DNA of 63,430 nt from an uncultured Prochlorococcus sp. (GTDB lineage Bacteria > Cyanobacteriota > Cyanobacteriia > PCC-6307 > Cyanobiaceae). The DNA lies in contig CACPLK010000003.1 in NCBI GenBank assembly GCA_902634795.1, positions 1 to 63,430 of the forward strand, given 5' to 3'. Positions 31,678-41,377 of the stretch are shown here, in pieces; position 1 is the first letter of the stretch, and each line of letters begins with the position of its first letter. Both the position numbers and the translations under genes were made by a program. The notes under the pieces were generated by a model. That model made no database searches, was not told the DNA's origin, and saw nothing but the letters and a program-made list of their open reading frames with translations.

Positions 31678-34600
31678 TTAGATTGTGTATTCGAGGTCAG
31701 CACTTGTAATAACAGCACCTGTGGTGGTTATTGTACCAACGTGTGTAATATCGCCGGTTGCCCATGTATCGTTAGCTGTTGCACCACTATATACATAAGC
31801 TTTGTTGACACTAGGATCGTTAAATACGAAGGCGTGGTCGTCGTTAGAAGCTTGAGTCAAGATTGCATTTAAGGCGGTAGCAACTACAGCTGCGGTAGGT
31901 ACTGTACCAGCAGTAATTGTAGTGGCTCCAGTCAGATCAGCCATGTTTGCGAAGACTATCGCTGCAGTATCAGCAAGGTCGACTGAAGCAGCGTTGGCAG
32001 CCGCGTCAACTGCTGTAGCGCCTAAGTTACCGGATCCAAGAACTTCGATATTAATTTTGTCGGTTCCTGGAACAAAGCCGGTAATGACATCAACACCGTT
32101 ACTTGCTGCTGCGGAGAAGATAGCTTTATCAACAGAAGATGTTGATTCTGTGAAGTCGATAATGTCTGCTCCAATACCACCGGTAACGATGTCAGCACCT
32201 TCACCAGGAGTGAATGAGTCAACAAAATCAGAACCAGTGATTGTGTTTGCCGCTGATGAACCTATTACGAAAGAACCATAAGGACCTGTTATAGCATCAA
32301 GATTGACATGCTCGAAACCAGACTGAATTGAGGGATTTGGATTGCCTTCGTATAGGGACATCTGGTCAGCCTGAGTAAGGTCAATTGAGAATCCACCAAT
32401 AACGCCTGCTCCAGTAACGGTTAGGGTATCTCCAGTACCTGCACCTGCTTTAGCTATGTCACCTGCAACGTTGAAAATGAAGGTGTCATTTCCAATCGAA
32501 CCTGTGAAGTCAATGGCTGTTGAAGTATCAGCTCTTCCAGTCATGATGTAAGCACCACCAGTAGTCATGCCTGAAGCGTCAATCACTGTCGTGTCAACGT
32601 GATGAGCACTAACAGTTAGAGCTTTGTCTCCAGTAACAACAAGCTTGTTTCTCTTACCTGCTGTAGCCATAGCTAATCCATCAAGACTCACACTTGAATC
32701 AGATGTTTCATTCTTAAGGTTGATTGTCTCAACATCAGCAATATCAATATTCGTACCAGCTGCTACGCCACCAACTTCAACACTTATTGAGTTATCTGCG
32801 CCAGACTTGTTTGCTTGATCTAGTACGTAGACAGAAGAAGCATTTTCACTTGTAATTTGAACGATTGTTGAGTCTTCAAGCTTGTTAAGGGTAATTGTCT
32901 CAGCGGTGTTGTCGTCATCAACGTTAATTTGCTTAAGTCCAGATGCCTTACTAGCATCGAAGGTCATATTTGTAGCTGCATTAATTGTCAACGTCTCAAC
33001 TCCAGTCATTGAGCTAACAGCAACTGAAGATCCAGAAGTAACAAGTGTGTCAGTACCTGCTGAACCAGTAATTGTCATGGTATTGACAACTTTGTCAGCA
33101 GCGAAAGTCGTTGATGTTGTACTTCCTAGGAACGTCGAGTAATCAATTGTCGTCAAACTCGCAGGTGAGTGAATCGTTGCGATAGTGAAGGTAGATAGAC
33201 CATCTCCACCGGTAACTTTAAAGGTAGTGGCTGTATCAACCCCTTCACCATCAGCTGCAGTAACGGTAACTTGCGCGTTAGCGCCTACTCCGTAATTAAC
33301 AGTTTCAAAGTTATTTGAGTCCTCAGTAATGTCTCCATCAAGTGTGTAGTTAAGTACGTCAGTACCTGCTCCAGCATCCTCAGTAATAGTTGCAGAACCA
33401 GTTACGGTGTAAGTGTCATCACCTGATCCGAAAGCAATTACGTCAGTAGTTCTTGCCGTTTTCTTAGTAACTGTTGTATTGCCTGAACCAGCTGTAAGAG
33501 TTAATGAACCAATAAAGTTTGATGCATCAATTGTTGTTGTATTGACGTGAAGCTGTCCGAGTTTAAGAAGCTCAGCTGCAGTACCTTCAGTAACAACAAT
33601 TTTGTCTACTTTTGCATCGCTAACTGTGAAATTAGCATCGGCATCGGCTGTATCATCATCGTTATGCTTGATAGATAGCGTTTCGATACCATCGCTTAAT
33701 TTGATGGTTGCAGTGATGTCGTCATTAGAACCAGTAACAGTTGTTTCAATTGCAATAGTGTCAGCAGTACCAGTCTCATCTGCTAGTGAAAGATCAACAG
33801 TTCCCTTGAATTCATCATTAGCATCAAGATCACCAAGAAGATAGGTTAAACCTGCTGGAAGACCAGTTGCTTTTACAGTAGTAGTTGTTGTATTTGCAGT
33901 ACCAAGCTTCACTTTAGAAGCACCAGTTATTCCTGATCCGTCTATGTAGTTAGAGCCGGAGCTAATAATGTGGATATTTTCTACGTCTGCAATATTTAAC
34001 TTGGAGTAGGTAACAACATCACCAAGATTGGCAATGGTTGCTGTCAATGTATCTCCAGTTGTTGTGCTGTCTCCACCACCCTTAATAGTGTCGTAAGTAC
34101 TAAGGGTTGTTCCCATTGTGAAGGTATCGTCAAAAGCTCCACCAGTTATAGAAAATGGCTTAGCAGCAGTTCCAAGAGCTGGTGCAGTAATTACAAATTT
34201 CGCAGCAAGCGCAGAAGCATCAACATCGAGTAAATTCGCTGCAGTTAGACCAGAAATTGTAAAGTTAGCGTCTCCAGTAGCGTTCAAAGATGTAGCAGCA
34301 TTAAAAACACCACTTGTAAGAACGTTGCTATCAGAAGCAGCTAACATAGCAGTAGTGCCATGAGTGCCTGACTTAATATTGATGGTTTCTACATCAGCGA
34401 AAGTCAAGGTTGCAGCGACTGATTCAGCATCTAGAGCTGTTACTCCTAAAATTTCAAGATTACCGATATCTGAAGAACCAGAAGCATCTTTCAAAGAGAC
34501 AGTGTAAGCATTACCGTCCTCGTCATCAGTACCACCTAAAAATGCGACTGTATCGCCAGGTGCGATGTTGTTAACTGTCGCAGATATGTTATTAGTTGCG

Positions 34601-36192
34601 TTCTGTACTACCTCGTATCTTGTAAGACTATCGCCATCTGCATCCACTGAAAGTGCTGTACCAGCAGTTGATGTAAGCCTAATAGTCTCTACGTTCGTGA
34701 GAGTTCGATCAGTGAACTTAAGTGCTGTTCCAATTGAAGCACCTGTGATTTCAACTCTGTCTGTACCAGCTCCAGTATCGATCTTATCGTTTACGGTAAG
34801 AGTAGCTCCAAGCTGAATTACGTCATCATTTGTTCCACCTTTAACATCAAGAGTTGCAGCCTCGTTACCTAAATCAGAGGTAAATTTACCTGTAAAAGCA
34901 GATGCATCAATTGTTGCATCAATAGCTACTCCATTAGTTGGAGTGCCTGCGTAGCCAGTAACAGTTGTAAGTACTAACTCTGTATCACCTGTAATGTTAA
35001 GTGTTTTAAGTGTATCTGCGGTTAAAGCAGTAAGAGTATTTTTTGAAACTTTACTGTCGATATTTACTGTCTCAACACTGTTGACAGTAAATGTTCCAGC
35101 TGTTTGAGCTGCAAGTAATAAATTCTGGGTATCGTCAGTTCCGGTAACAACTTGAACTCCGTTATAGGTAAGAGTTAAATCAGCTGAACCATTACGCATT
35201 TCAGCGTCTACAAAATTAGGTAATTTTGTAAAAGCTGTTCCACCAGAAGAAGATGATGCAGAAAGTCCAACTGTAGTTAGACCAGTCATTAGACCAGTTT
35301 CTACATTGTTAACTCCACTACCAGTTTCAAAGTTTGATAGTACAAACTTTTCAACGTTATCTGTAGTTACCGCGCTGAGTGTATGGGTAGCATTATTTGC
35401 GCCATTTAAACCCGCTACTGAAATCTGAACAGTATCAGTACCACCTTTACCATCTACTGAATCCCCTGGAGCAATTGTAGTTCCAGTGCCACCACCAGTT
35501 TGAAGGACACCATTAATTGTGTCATTGAGTGAATCACCAACCAAAGCATCGGTTGATGTAGTGAATTTAAGAGTTGAACCTACAGCGGATGAACCAGAAC
35601 CAGTAGAAGATGCAGTGATCATTGCTGCAATTCCTGTATCTACTCCTGCATCAGTATGTGCTGTAGTTGTGATACCACTTATGAAAGAAGCGCCTGATTC
35701 AAAAGCTGTTCCAGTTTTCCAAGGATCAGTTGACTCTGGTTGATAAGCAAGGATTGCAGATGTACTTGCTTCAATATCAGCTGTGAAGGCTTCAGCAGCT
35801 GCGACTTTATTGCTTAACGCAAGTGCATCAGCTGCACCTTGAGTTTCATTACCAGAGACTGGATTACTAGCAGCAGCAATCAAGTCGTAAGCAATATTCG
35901 AAAGTGTTAAAATTCCAGCTTCAATCTGCCCGGTCCAATAAATCAAACCAGAAGCATCTGCTTCTCTTCCAAAAAGGTTTTGATAAAGGGAATTTACCTG
36001 AGCTTCTGTTGACTTATCTCCGACAGTTGAATTTTTATATTCGTCTTGTGCGTAAATTTTGTCAGCAAATTCTCTTGCTGTAGAGATTCCGCTGGTTGAA
36101 GATAACCAGTATTTAATACCCGCTGGATCGCCAGGACGGCCGAAGTAAGCGATGTACTGCTGTTGTAGTTGGGTTGCTGTGAGTGTGGACAT
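31678..36192 (-). CDS. giant S-layer/adhesin-like T1SS substrate with N-terminal DUF4214-type module and degenerate RTX-like beta repeats
   Basis: 1504 aa; no cysteine seen; LQQQYIAYFGRPGDPAGIKYW...LYQNLFGREADASGLIYW; repeated GAGTD...NVETI; C-terminal NTITGSDFVDSFTPGEGADIVTGGIGADIIDF. Confidence 0.9.
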   Translation of the reverse strand: MSTLTATQLQQQYIAYFGRPGDPAGIKYWLSSTSGISTAREFADKIYAQDEYKNSTVGDKSTEAQVNSLYQNLFGREADASGLIYWTGQIEAGILTLSNIAYDLIAAASNPVSGNETQGAADALALSNKVAAAEAFTADIEASTSAILAYQPESTDPWKTGTAFESGASFISGITTTAHTDAGVDTGIAAMITASSTGSGSSAVGSTLKFTTSTDALVGDSLNDTINGVLQTGGGTGTTIAPGDSVDGKGGTDTVQISVAGLNGANNATHTLSAVTTDNVEKFVLSNFETGSGVNNVETGLMTGLTTVGLSASSSSGGTAFTKLPNFVDAEMRNGSADLTLTYNGVQVVTGTDDTQNLLLAAQTAGTFTVNSVETVNIDSKVSKNTLTALTADTLKTLNITGDTELVLTTVTGYAGTPTNGVAIDATIDASAFTGKFTSDLGNEAATLDVKGGTNDDVIQLGATLTVNDKIDTGAGTDRVEITGASIGTALKFTDRTLTNVETIRLTSTAGTALSVDADGDSLTRYEVVQNATNNISATVNNIAPGDTVAFLGGTDDEDGNAYTVSLKDASGSSDIGNLEILGVTALDAESVAATLTFADVETINIKSGTHGTTAMLAASDSNVLTSGVFNAATSLNATGDANFTISGLTAANLLDVDASALAAKFVITAPALGTAAKPFSITGGAFDDTFTMGTTLSTYDTIKGGGDSTTTGDTLTATIANLGDVVTYSKLNIADVENIHIISSGSNYIDGSGITGASKVKLGTANTTTTTVKATGLPAGLTYLLGDLDANDEFKGTVDLSLADETGTADTIAIETTVTGSNDDITATIKLSDGIETLSIKHNDDDTADADANFTVSDAKVDKIVVTEGTAAELLKLGQLHVNTTTIDASNFIGSLTLTAGSGNTTVTKKTARTTDVIAFGSGDDTYTVTGSATITEDAGAGTDVLNYTLDGDITEDSNNFETVNYGVGANAQVTVTAADGEGVDTATTFKVTGGDGLSTFTIATIHSPASLTTIDYSTFLGSTTSTTFAADKVVNTMTITGSAGTDTLVTSGSSVAVSSMTGVETLTINAATNMTFDASKASGLKQINVDDDNTAETITLNKLEDSTIVQITSENASSVYVLDQANKSGADNSISVEVGGVAAGTNIDIADVETINLKNETSDSSVSLDGLAMATAGKRNKLVVTGDKALTVSAHHVDTTVIDASGMTTGGAYIMTGRADTSTAIDFTGSIGNDTFIFNVAGDIAKAGAGTGDTLTVTGAGVIGGFSIDLTQADQMSLYEGNPNPSIQSGFEHVNLDAITGPYGSFVIGSSAANTITGSDFVDSFTPGEGADIVTGGIGADIIDFTESTSSVDKAIFSAAASNGVDVITGFVPGTDKINIEVLGSGNLGATAVDAAANAASVDLADTAAIVFANMADLTGATTITAGTVPTAAVVATALNAILTQASNDDHAFVFNDPSVNKAYVYSGATANDTWATGDITHVGTITTTGAVITSADLEYTI

Positions 36193-36306
36193 CCGAGTTT
36201 AGTGGCGTGTATTAGATAGGGAACTCCGCAGTTCGTCTGCGGCTGCCGAGAACCCTGTCTGGGCCTGGCGAACGTGCTTCGGGTAAAATACCTATTGCAC
36301 TTGGCC
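36193..36306 (-). promoter_or_regulatory. GC-rich structured 5' leader of the giant gene
   Basis: Stem ccgcag-ttcgt-ctgcgg (36226-36242), competing gaact-ccgc-agttc (36221-36234); TATATT -10-like on the minus strand at 36312-36317; ggccggcc palindrome 36303-36310. Confidence 0.5.
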
Positions 36307-36718
36307 GGCCTAATATAAGGGTCATCGGTTCTTATGGAAAGATCTTCTTTGAATTCAGTAGTGATTTCAACACAAGCTTAGAAGGATTCTGAACGGAATC
36401 TTCCAAAAATAAAAAAGAAAATCTTTAGTCGAATCTAACAAATTTCAGCTTGATATATATAGGCATATCGCTTTAATACCAGCACTTTAGAGATACTAGT
36501 TAGTGATCTTTTAAAAATTGAATTGGATTAAGATTTGAATAAGAATGAGTGATTAACATTGACATTCAAAAACAGCCCAAAAAGTGGCACATGGTCACAT
36601 TTGATAGATTAAAAAGATAAGGGTTGGAAATCCAACTTCGCTGAGATGACACGAATTTTTTAAACGTTTTTAGATACGAAATACAGTGATTTAAGATCGG
36701 ACTATCAAATTTGTTTTA

Positions 36719-37678
36719 ATGAAACGAAAAGCCTTAGTCTTTGGATGTACTGGTCAAGATGGGACTTACCTCTCCAAGTCGCTATTAGACAAAGGTTTTG
36801 AAGTGATTGGCACCTCGAGGAAAAATAAACCTAATTTAAAGCGATTAAAAACTCTAGGTATAGATGATCAAGTACAACTAATTTGCTGCGATTTAGAGCA
36901 ATTTACTCAGACTAAAAACGCAATCGAGAAATTTCAGCCAAGAGAAATTTATAATTTATCAGCTCAATCGTCAGTAGGAAACTCCTTCAAAAAACCACGT
37001 GAGACTTACAAAAGTATCATCAATACGACAATAAATATACTTGAAGCATGTAGAGAATTTAAGTTCAAAGGGAACATTTTTTTCGCAGGAAGTGGAGAAA
37101 TTTTTGGATCAACCAATACTGCTGCAGACTTAAATTCTAAAATCGATCTTAGAAGTCCATATGCAAATGCAAAGTATCAAAGCTTTTTACTAACAAAAAT
37201 GTACAGAGAAATTTATAACTTAAAGTGCGAAACAGGAATTCTATTTAATCATGAATCGCCACTAAGAGATGAGAATTTTGTACTAAAAAAAATCATTAAC
37301 AGAGCAATTAAAATTAAAAAAGGAATATCTAAAGAGTTAATACTGGGCAATATAACAATAAAAAGAGATTGGGGATACGCTGAAGAATACGTCGAAGCAA
37401 TGCAATTAATTAGCAGAGCTAGAATCAAAAAAGACTATCTAATTTGTTCTGGGAAAAGCTATAGGCTTCAGGATATTATCGAGATAGTATTTAATAAGTT
37501 GGGGTTGAATTGGAAAGATTATGTAACAATATCTAAAGATCTTTTTAGAAAATCAGAAATCGAAGAAAGTAAAGGAAACCCTCAAGCAATTAATAATGAT
37601 TTAAACTGGAAAGCAACCACAGATATTCAAACATTAATAGATATTTTAATAGAATATGAACTGCAAAATGATAAGTAA
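36719..37678 (+). CDS. GDP-mannose 4,6-dehydratase-like SDR (second paralog)
   Basis: 319 aa; [52 protein letters not shown]. Confidence 0.88.
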   Translation: MKRKALVFGCTGQDGTYLSKSLLDKGFEVIGTSRKNKPNLKRLKTLGIDDQVQLICCDLEQFTQTKNAIEKFQPREIYNLSAQSSVGNSFKKPRETYKSIINTTINILEACREFKFKGNIFFAGSGEIFGSTNTAADLNSKIDLRSPYANAKYQSFLLTKMYREIYNLKCETGILFNHESPLRDENFVLKKIINRAIKIKKGISKELILGNITIKRDWGYAEEYVEAMQLISRARIKKDYLICSGKSYRLQDIIEIVFNKLGLNWKDYVTISKDLFRKSEIEESKGNPQAINNDLNWKATTDIQTLIDILIEYELQNDK

Positions 37679-37714
37679 ATCGATTGATGTGAATTATTTT
37701 ATAGTTTATAAAAA

Positions 37715-40700
37715 CTAAAATACTTTTTTATTTAACTCTAGACCTCTCACAAGACCCTGTAAACGTCTTCCTAAAAGACTAAACCTATGTTGCTTTCGCC
37801 AATTATTAGCTTTCACTTGCAGATTGCTATTAATACTCTTTATTGATTTTGATTTTTGAAGCCAATTATGTATACCTTCTGCAATATCTTGCGCAGAGAT
37901 TCCAGGCAAATTATGAACAACATTTTGTAAGTCATCAAAAATAGGAATTGGAGTAACCAGAACATTAGGTCCAGCAGCAAGACCATGCCTTACAGAGGCG
38001 CTAGATGATTCATTTGAAGATTGATAAGGAAAAACTATGAGATCTTGCTTGGAAAGATTAATTAAAGTTTCCGAATCAGTATAGTAGCAAGAATCTATCT
38101 TTAAACATTTACCAAGTTCTAACAGATTAATTTGATCATTCAATTCATCAAAATATTGGGTCGATATCTTTGCGGAATGAATTGCTGTATATAAAGTAAG
38201 ATCTATATTATAATTCATACTTTTTAAAATTTTAACCGCATGAATTAACTCTAAAAATCCTTTATTAGGTAAACAGAATCCATAGCTTGCGATACAAACT
38301 TTATTATTATTTGATAAACTTGATAATAAGTTAGAACTTGTATAATTAGATTGATCAAAATCCAATACTCCATGAGGAAAAATAAATGAATTGAAACCTA
38401 ATCCTATATCTTTTAATCTATTTAAATCTCTTGGTGTATGAACCAATATTCGATCACATTTAGCCAATGAGTCTCTTATATTGATAAGAGACTTATCTGA
38501 ATTATCATTTGGATCTATCGTAGAATGGAGATAAATTATTATTCTTATATCATTACTTGAAAGGTTATTTATAAACTTAGATAACGCTTTGAAATTAAAA
38601 AATCCATAATTAAATTGTATAATTGCCGTAGTAATTTTTTTATTTAAAATTTCATTTAACATTATATCAAGATCCTGCACAAATTTATCATCAAGATCCC
38701 AACAACGAATTACGTTGTTTTCATCGTGAATATGAGTTTCTTCTTTTGGTGCGAAAATTGTTACCTTGTCAGAAATAAAGTCAACTAAGTGTTTAGAATA
38801 AGATGCTATTCCACATCTAGAATTCCACGTGGTAATCCACCCAATTCTTGTAGACCTTGAATAATCAAATGTAGTTAATTTCTTAGCAAAATCAAGGTTA
38901 ATCTCAGCTACTGAATCCCATGTAAATTTCTGAATATTACTTCTGGCTTTTTCAATTTTGCTGCGTAACTCTTCATTGGTTGAATTATAAACCTCAAGCA
39001 TTCTATCAACTATTTTTTCTACTAACGGTTGCGCCCAAACAGAAGAAACCAAATTAAAATGAGTCTTAGAGTATTTATATTCAAAATCAATAAGCCAACT
39101 GTTCTCTGAATTACAAAAATCAAGTTGACCACTCCAATCTGTAGTAATCACTGGTAAGTCCAGCAGCATCGCTTCTGCAATTGGTAATCCAAAACCCTCT
39201 CCTAAACTTGGGGCTATAAGTGCATCTGAATATTGATACAGTGCTTTCATCCTTGAATCGCTGAAGTCTTGATCTAATACAACAACATGAGGATAATTAG
39301 GATTATCAGATTTAACCTGATTAAGAATTTTAAATATATTGTTGTGTGGATTATGTGAGGTCTTGATAATTAGACTGACATCATCATATTTATTAAATGC
39401 CTGTCCAAAAGCTTTTAAGAGATGAATTATTCCCTTCCTGGGAAAGCAGGAAGAAACATGTAAAAAATTATATTTTTTAGAATTAACAGTAAAATTCTTT
39501 TCGGGCACTGAATGATAGATATGTTCAATTCCTAGACCACAAACTTTAATAGGAATTGAAACTCCGTTATTAATAAGTAAATTCTTTACAAAAGAACTCA
39601 TAACTGATATTCCATCCAAATGTTTATTAAAATTATCTACCCATTCGCTAGGAAATTCTGTTTCTTCCCATCCATAAGCATGTAAAAGTTTTAGTTGACC
39701 GTCAAAATCATCAACTCTTGGTGGATAAAGATTACGACTTGAAATGTCACATTTAACTTGTTCACGTTTATGTATATCTAATATTCTTTTATAACCCGAT
39801 AAGAAAGACAGGTCAGGGTTATAATCTCCTGGCCCATCAGTACAATTTATATATATATCAATTTCTTTGTGCGACATAGCCTCAGTAAAATTCCTGTTTA
39901 AAATTGCTAAGCTGTAATTTGAGTCAATGGGACCTTCAATTTTCCATTTAAGATCTTTGGAAAAATCTAGATTACATTTATAATATTGTTTAGCTTGATC
40001 ATCTATTAATGTTATTGCAGAGGCTATCTGTTTAATTAATATATCATTCTCAATTTTTTGGATATTAGTTTGATTGAAAATATTTCGAAGATTATCTATT
40101 AAAATCTGATAGGGAGATATATTATCTATCACTTCTGAATGAATTCTATTTTGAATTATTATTTCTATAGATTTAAATAACTTTTCAGTAGTAGATTTCC
40201 AAGAAAAAAGATTAGATTTTGTTATTGAATTTTTTATCAATCTATTATAAAATTCATGATCAGTTAAAGAACGTTTTATTAAATTAGTCATTGAAGATAT
40301 ATCTAAAGGGTTAAACATAGCTTCTTTTATTCCAACAATTTCAGGAAGGCTACTTGAATTAGATGAAATCACAGGAGCCCCGCAGCACATTGCTTCTAAA
40401 ACTGGCAACCCAAAACCCTCATGTAAAGAAGGAAAAATAAATAATTTACACTTTCGATAAAGTGTCACTAAGAACTCATCAGAAACATAACCTAAAATAA
40501 TAATTTGATTTCTTTTCAGATCACATTCTTCTATACACTTTTCTAGTAAATTAATCTCACTGTCAAATAACTTACCTGCAAGTACTAACTTATACTTTTT
40601 TCTCAAATTTATCGGAATATTTGAATAAGCTTTGATTAAACCCTGAAGATTTTTTCTAGGGTCTCCAGCTCCTGAATAAAGCAAGAATTCACCAAAATTA

Positions 40701-41365
40701 TTTATCATGGAGTCAGAATTAATCGTAATTTCTTGATCTCTACAAAATATCTTTTTATCACAAGCAGAAGAAATATTAAAAATCGAAGAGGGATCAATTC
40801 TTAAATATTTATTTGCCTCTTGCATAGATGAATTAGAAATTGCTAATAATCCATCATAAGATTCTATTTGATTTAATTTCATATAATAAAACTTCTTAAA
40901 AAATGGATTACCGTCTAAATAGGAACCAGAGTTAATTAAAGGTATCAAGTCATATATTATGGAAATAATAGGCGGAAGTTGATTATTTGTATCAATATCT
41001 GTTAGACAATTATCTAAAAAACCTTCAAAATGGCTTGTAATCAAGATACAATCAGCATTAATTATTTTCAATGCATATGTTCTTAATTGTATTGCAGCTA
41101 ATCGAAAATAATTACTATCTGATAAATCTTGATTTCTAGGGCCAACTGAATACCATTGATAATAACTAACGTTAAAATTGGAATTAGTTAATTCATCATT
41201 AAAATCATCCCTTACATCTTTTAATGTTGTGTTCGCCACTAATATGTATTGATTGTTTGGGAATGTACTAATCAAAGACTTAATTAACGCTATTGAATAT
41301 CGGCCAATACCTCGGAGGCTGCTTTCTTCAGATTGATAACCTTGTATGTCAATTGCGATTCTCAT
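37715..41365 (-). CDS. multi-domain glycosyltransferase with three GT4-like modules
   Basis: 1216 aa; EGFGLPVLEAMCCGAPVISSN; EGFGLPIAEAMLLDLPVITTDWSG; third module RIGWITTWNSRCGIASYSKHLVDF...VFPYQSSNESSSASVRHGLAAG. Confidence 0.9.
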   Translation of the reverse strand: MRIAIDIQGYQSEESSLRGIGRYSIALIKSLISTFPNNQYILVANTTLKDVRDDFNDELTNSNFNVSYYQWYSVGPRNQDLSDSNYFRLAAIQLRTYALKIINADCILITSHFEGFLDNCLTDIDTNNQLPPIISIIYDLIPLINSGSYLDGNPFFKKFYYMKLNQIESYDGLLAISNSSMQEANKYLRIDPSSIFNISSACDKKIFCRDQEITINSDSMINNFGEFLLYSGAGDPRKNLQGLIKAYSNIPINLRKKYKLVLAGKLFDSEINLLEKCIEECDLKRNQIIILGYVSDEFLVTLYRKCKLFIFPSLHEGFGLPVLEAMCCGAPVISSNSSSLPEIVGIKEAMFNPLDISSMTNLIKRSLTDHEFYNRLIKNSITKSNLFSWKSTTEKLFKSIEIIIQNRIHSEVIDNISPYQILIDNLRNIFNQTNIQKIENDILIKQIASAITLIDDQAKQYYKCNLDFSKDLKWKIEGPIDSNYSLAILNRNFTEAMSHKEIDIYINCTDGPGDYNPDLSFLSGYKRILDIHKREQVKCDISSRNLYPPRVDDFDGQLKLLHAYGWEETEFPSEWVDNFNKHLDGISVMSSFVKNLLINNGVSIPIKVCGLGIEHIYHSVPEKNFTVNSKKYNFLHVSSCFPRKGIIHLLKAFGQAFNKYDDVSLIIKTSHNPHNNIFKILNQVKSDNPNYPHVVVLDQDFSDSRMKALYQYSDALIAPSLGEGFGLPIAEAMLLDLPVITTDWSGQLDFCNSENSWLIDFEYKYSKTHFNLVSSVWAQPLVEKIVDRMLEVYNSTNEELRSKIEKARSNIQKFTWDSVAEINLDFAKKLTTFDYSRSTRIGWITTWNSRCGIASYSKHLVDFISDKVTIFAPKEETHIHDENNVIRCWDLDDKFVQDLDIMLNEILNKKITTAIIQFNYGFFNFKALSKFINNLSSNDIRIIIYLHSTIDPNDNSDKSLINIRDSLAKCDRILVHTPRDLNRLKDIGLGFNSFIFPHGVLDFDQSNYTSSNLLSSLSNNNKVCIASYGFCLPNKGFLELIHAVKILKSMNYNIDLTLYTAIHSAKISTQYFDELNDQINLLELGKCLKIDSCYYTDSETLINLSKQDLIVFPYQSSNESSSASVRHGLAAGPNVLVTPIPIFDDLQNVVHNLPGISAQDIAEGIHNWLQKSKSIKSINSNLQVKANNWRKQHRFSLLGRRLQGLVRGLELNKKVF

Positions 41366-41377
41366 ATGATGATAATA

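Noticed and set aside
31922-35743. Many plus-strand ORFs (60-119 aa) antisense to the giant gene
   Set aside because: They mirror the reading frame of the higher-GC repetitive giant CDS and show only low-complexity Ser/Val/Ala products with no family resemblance.
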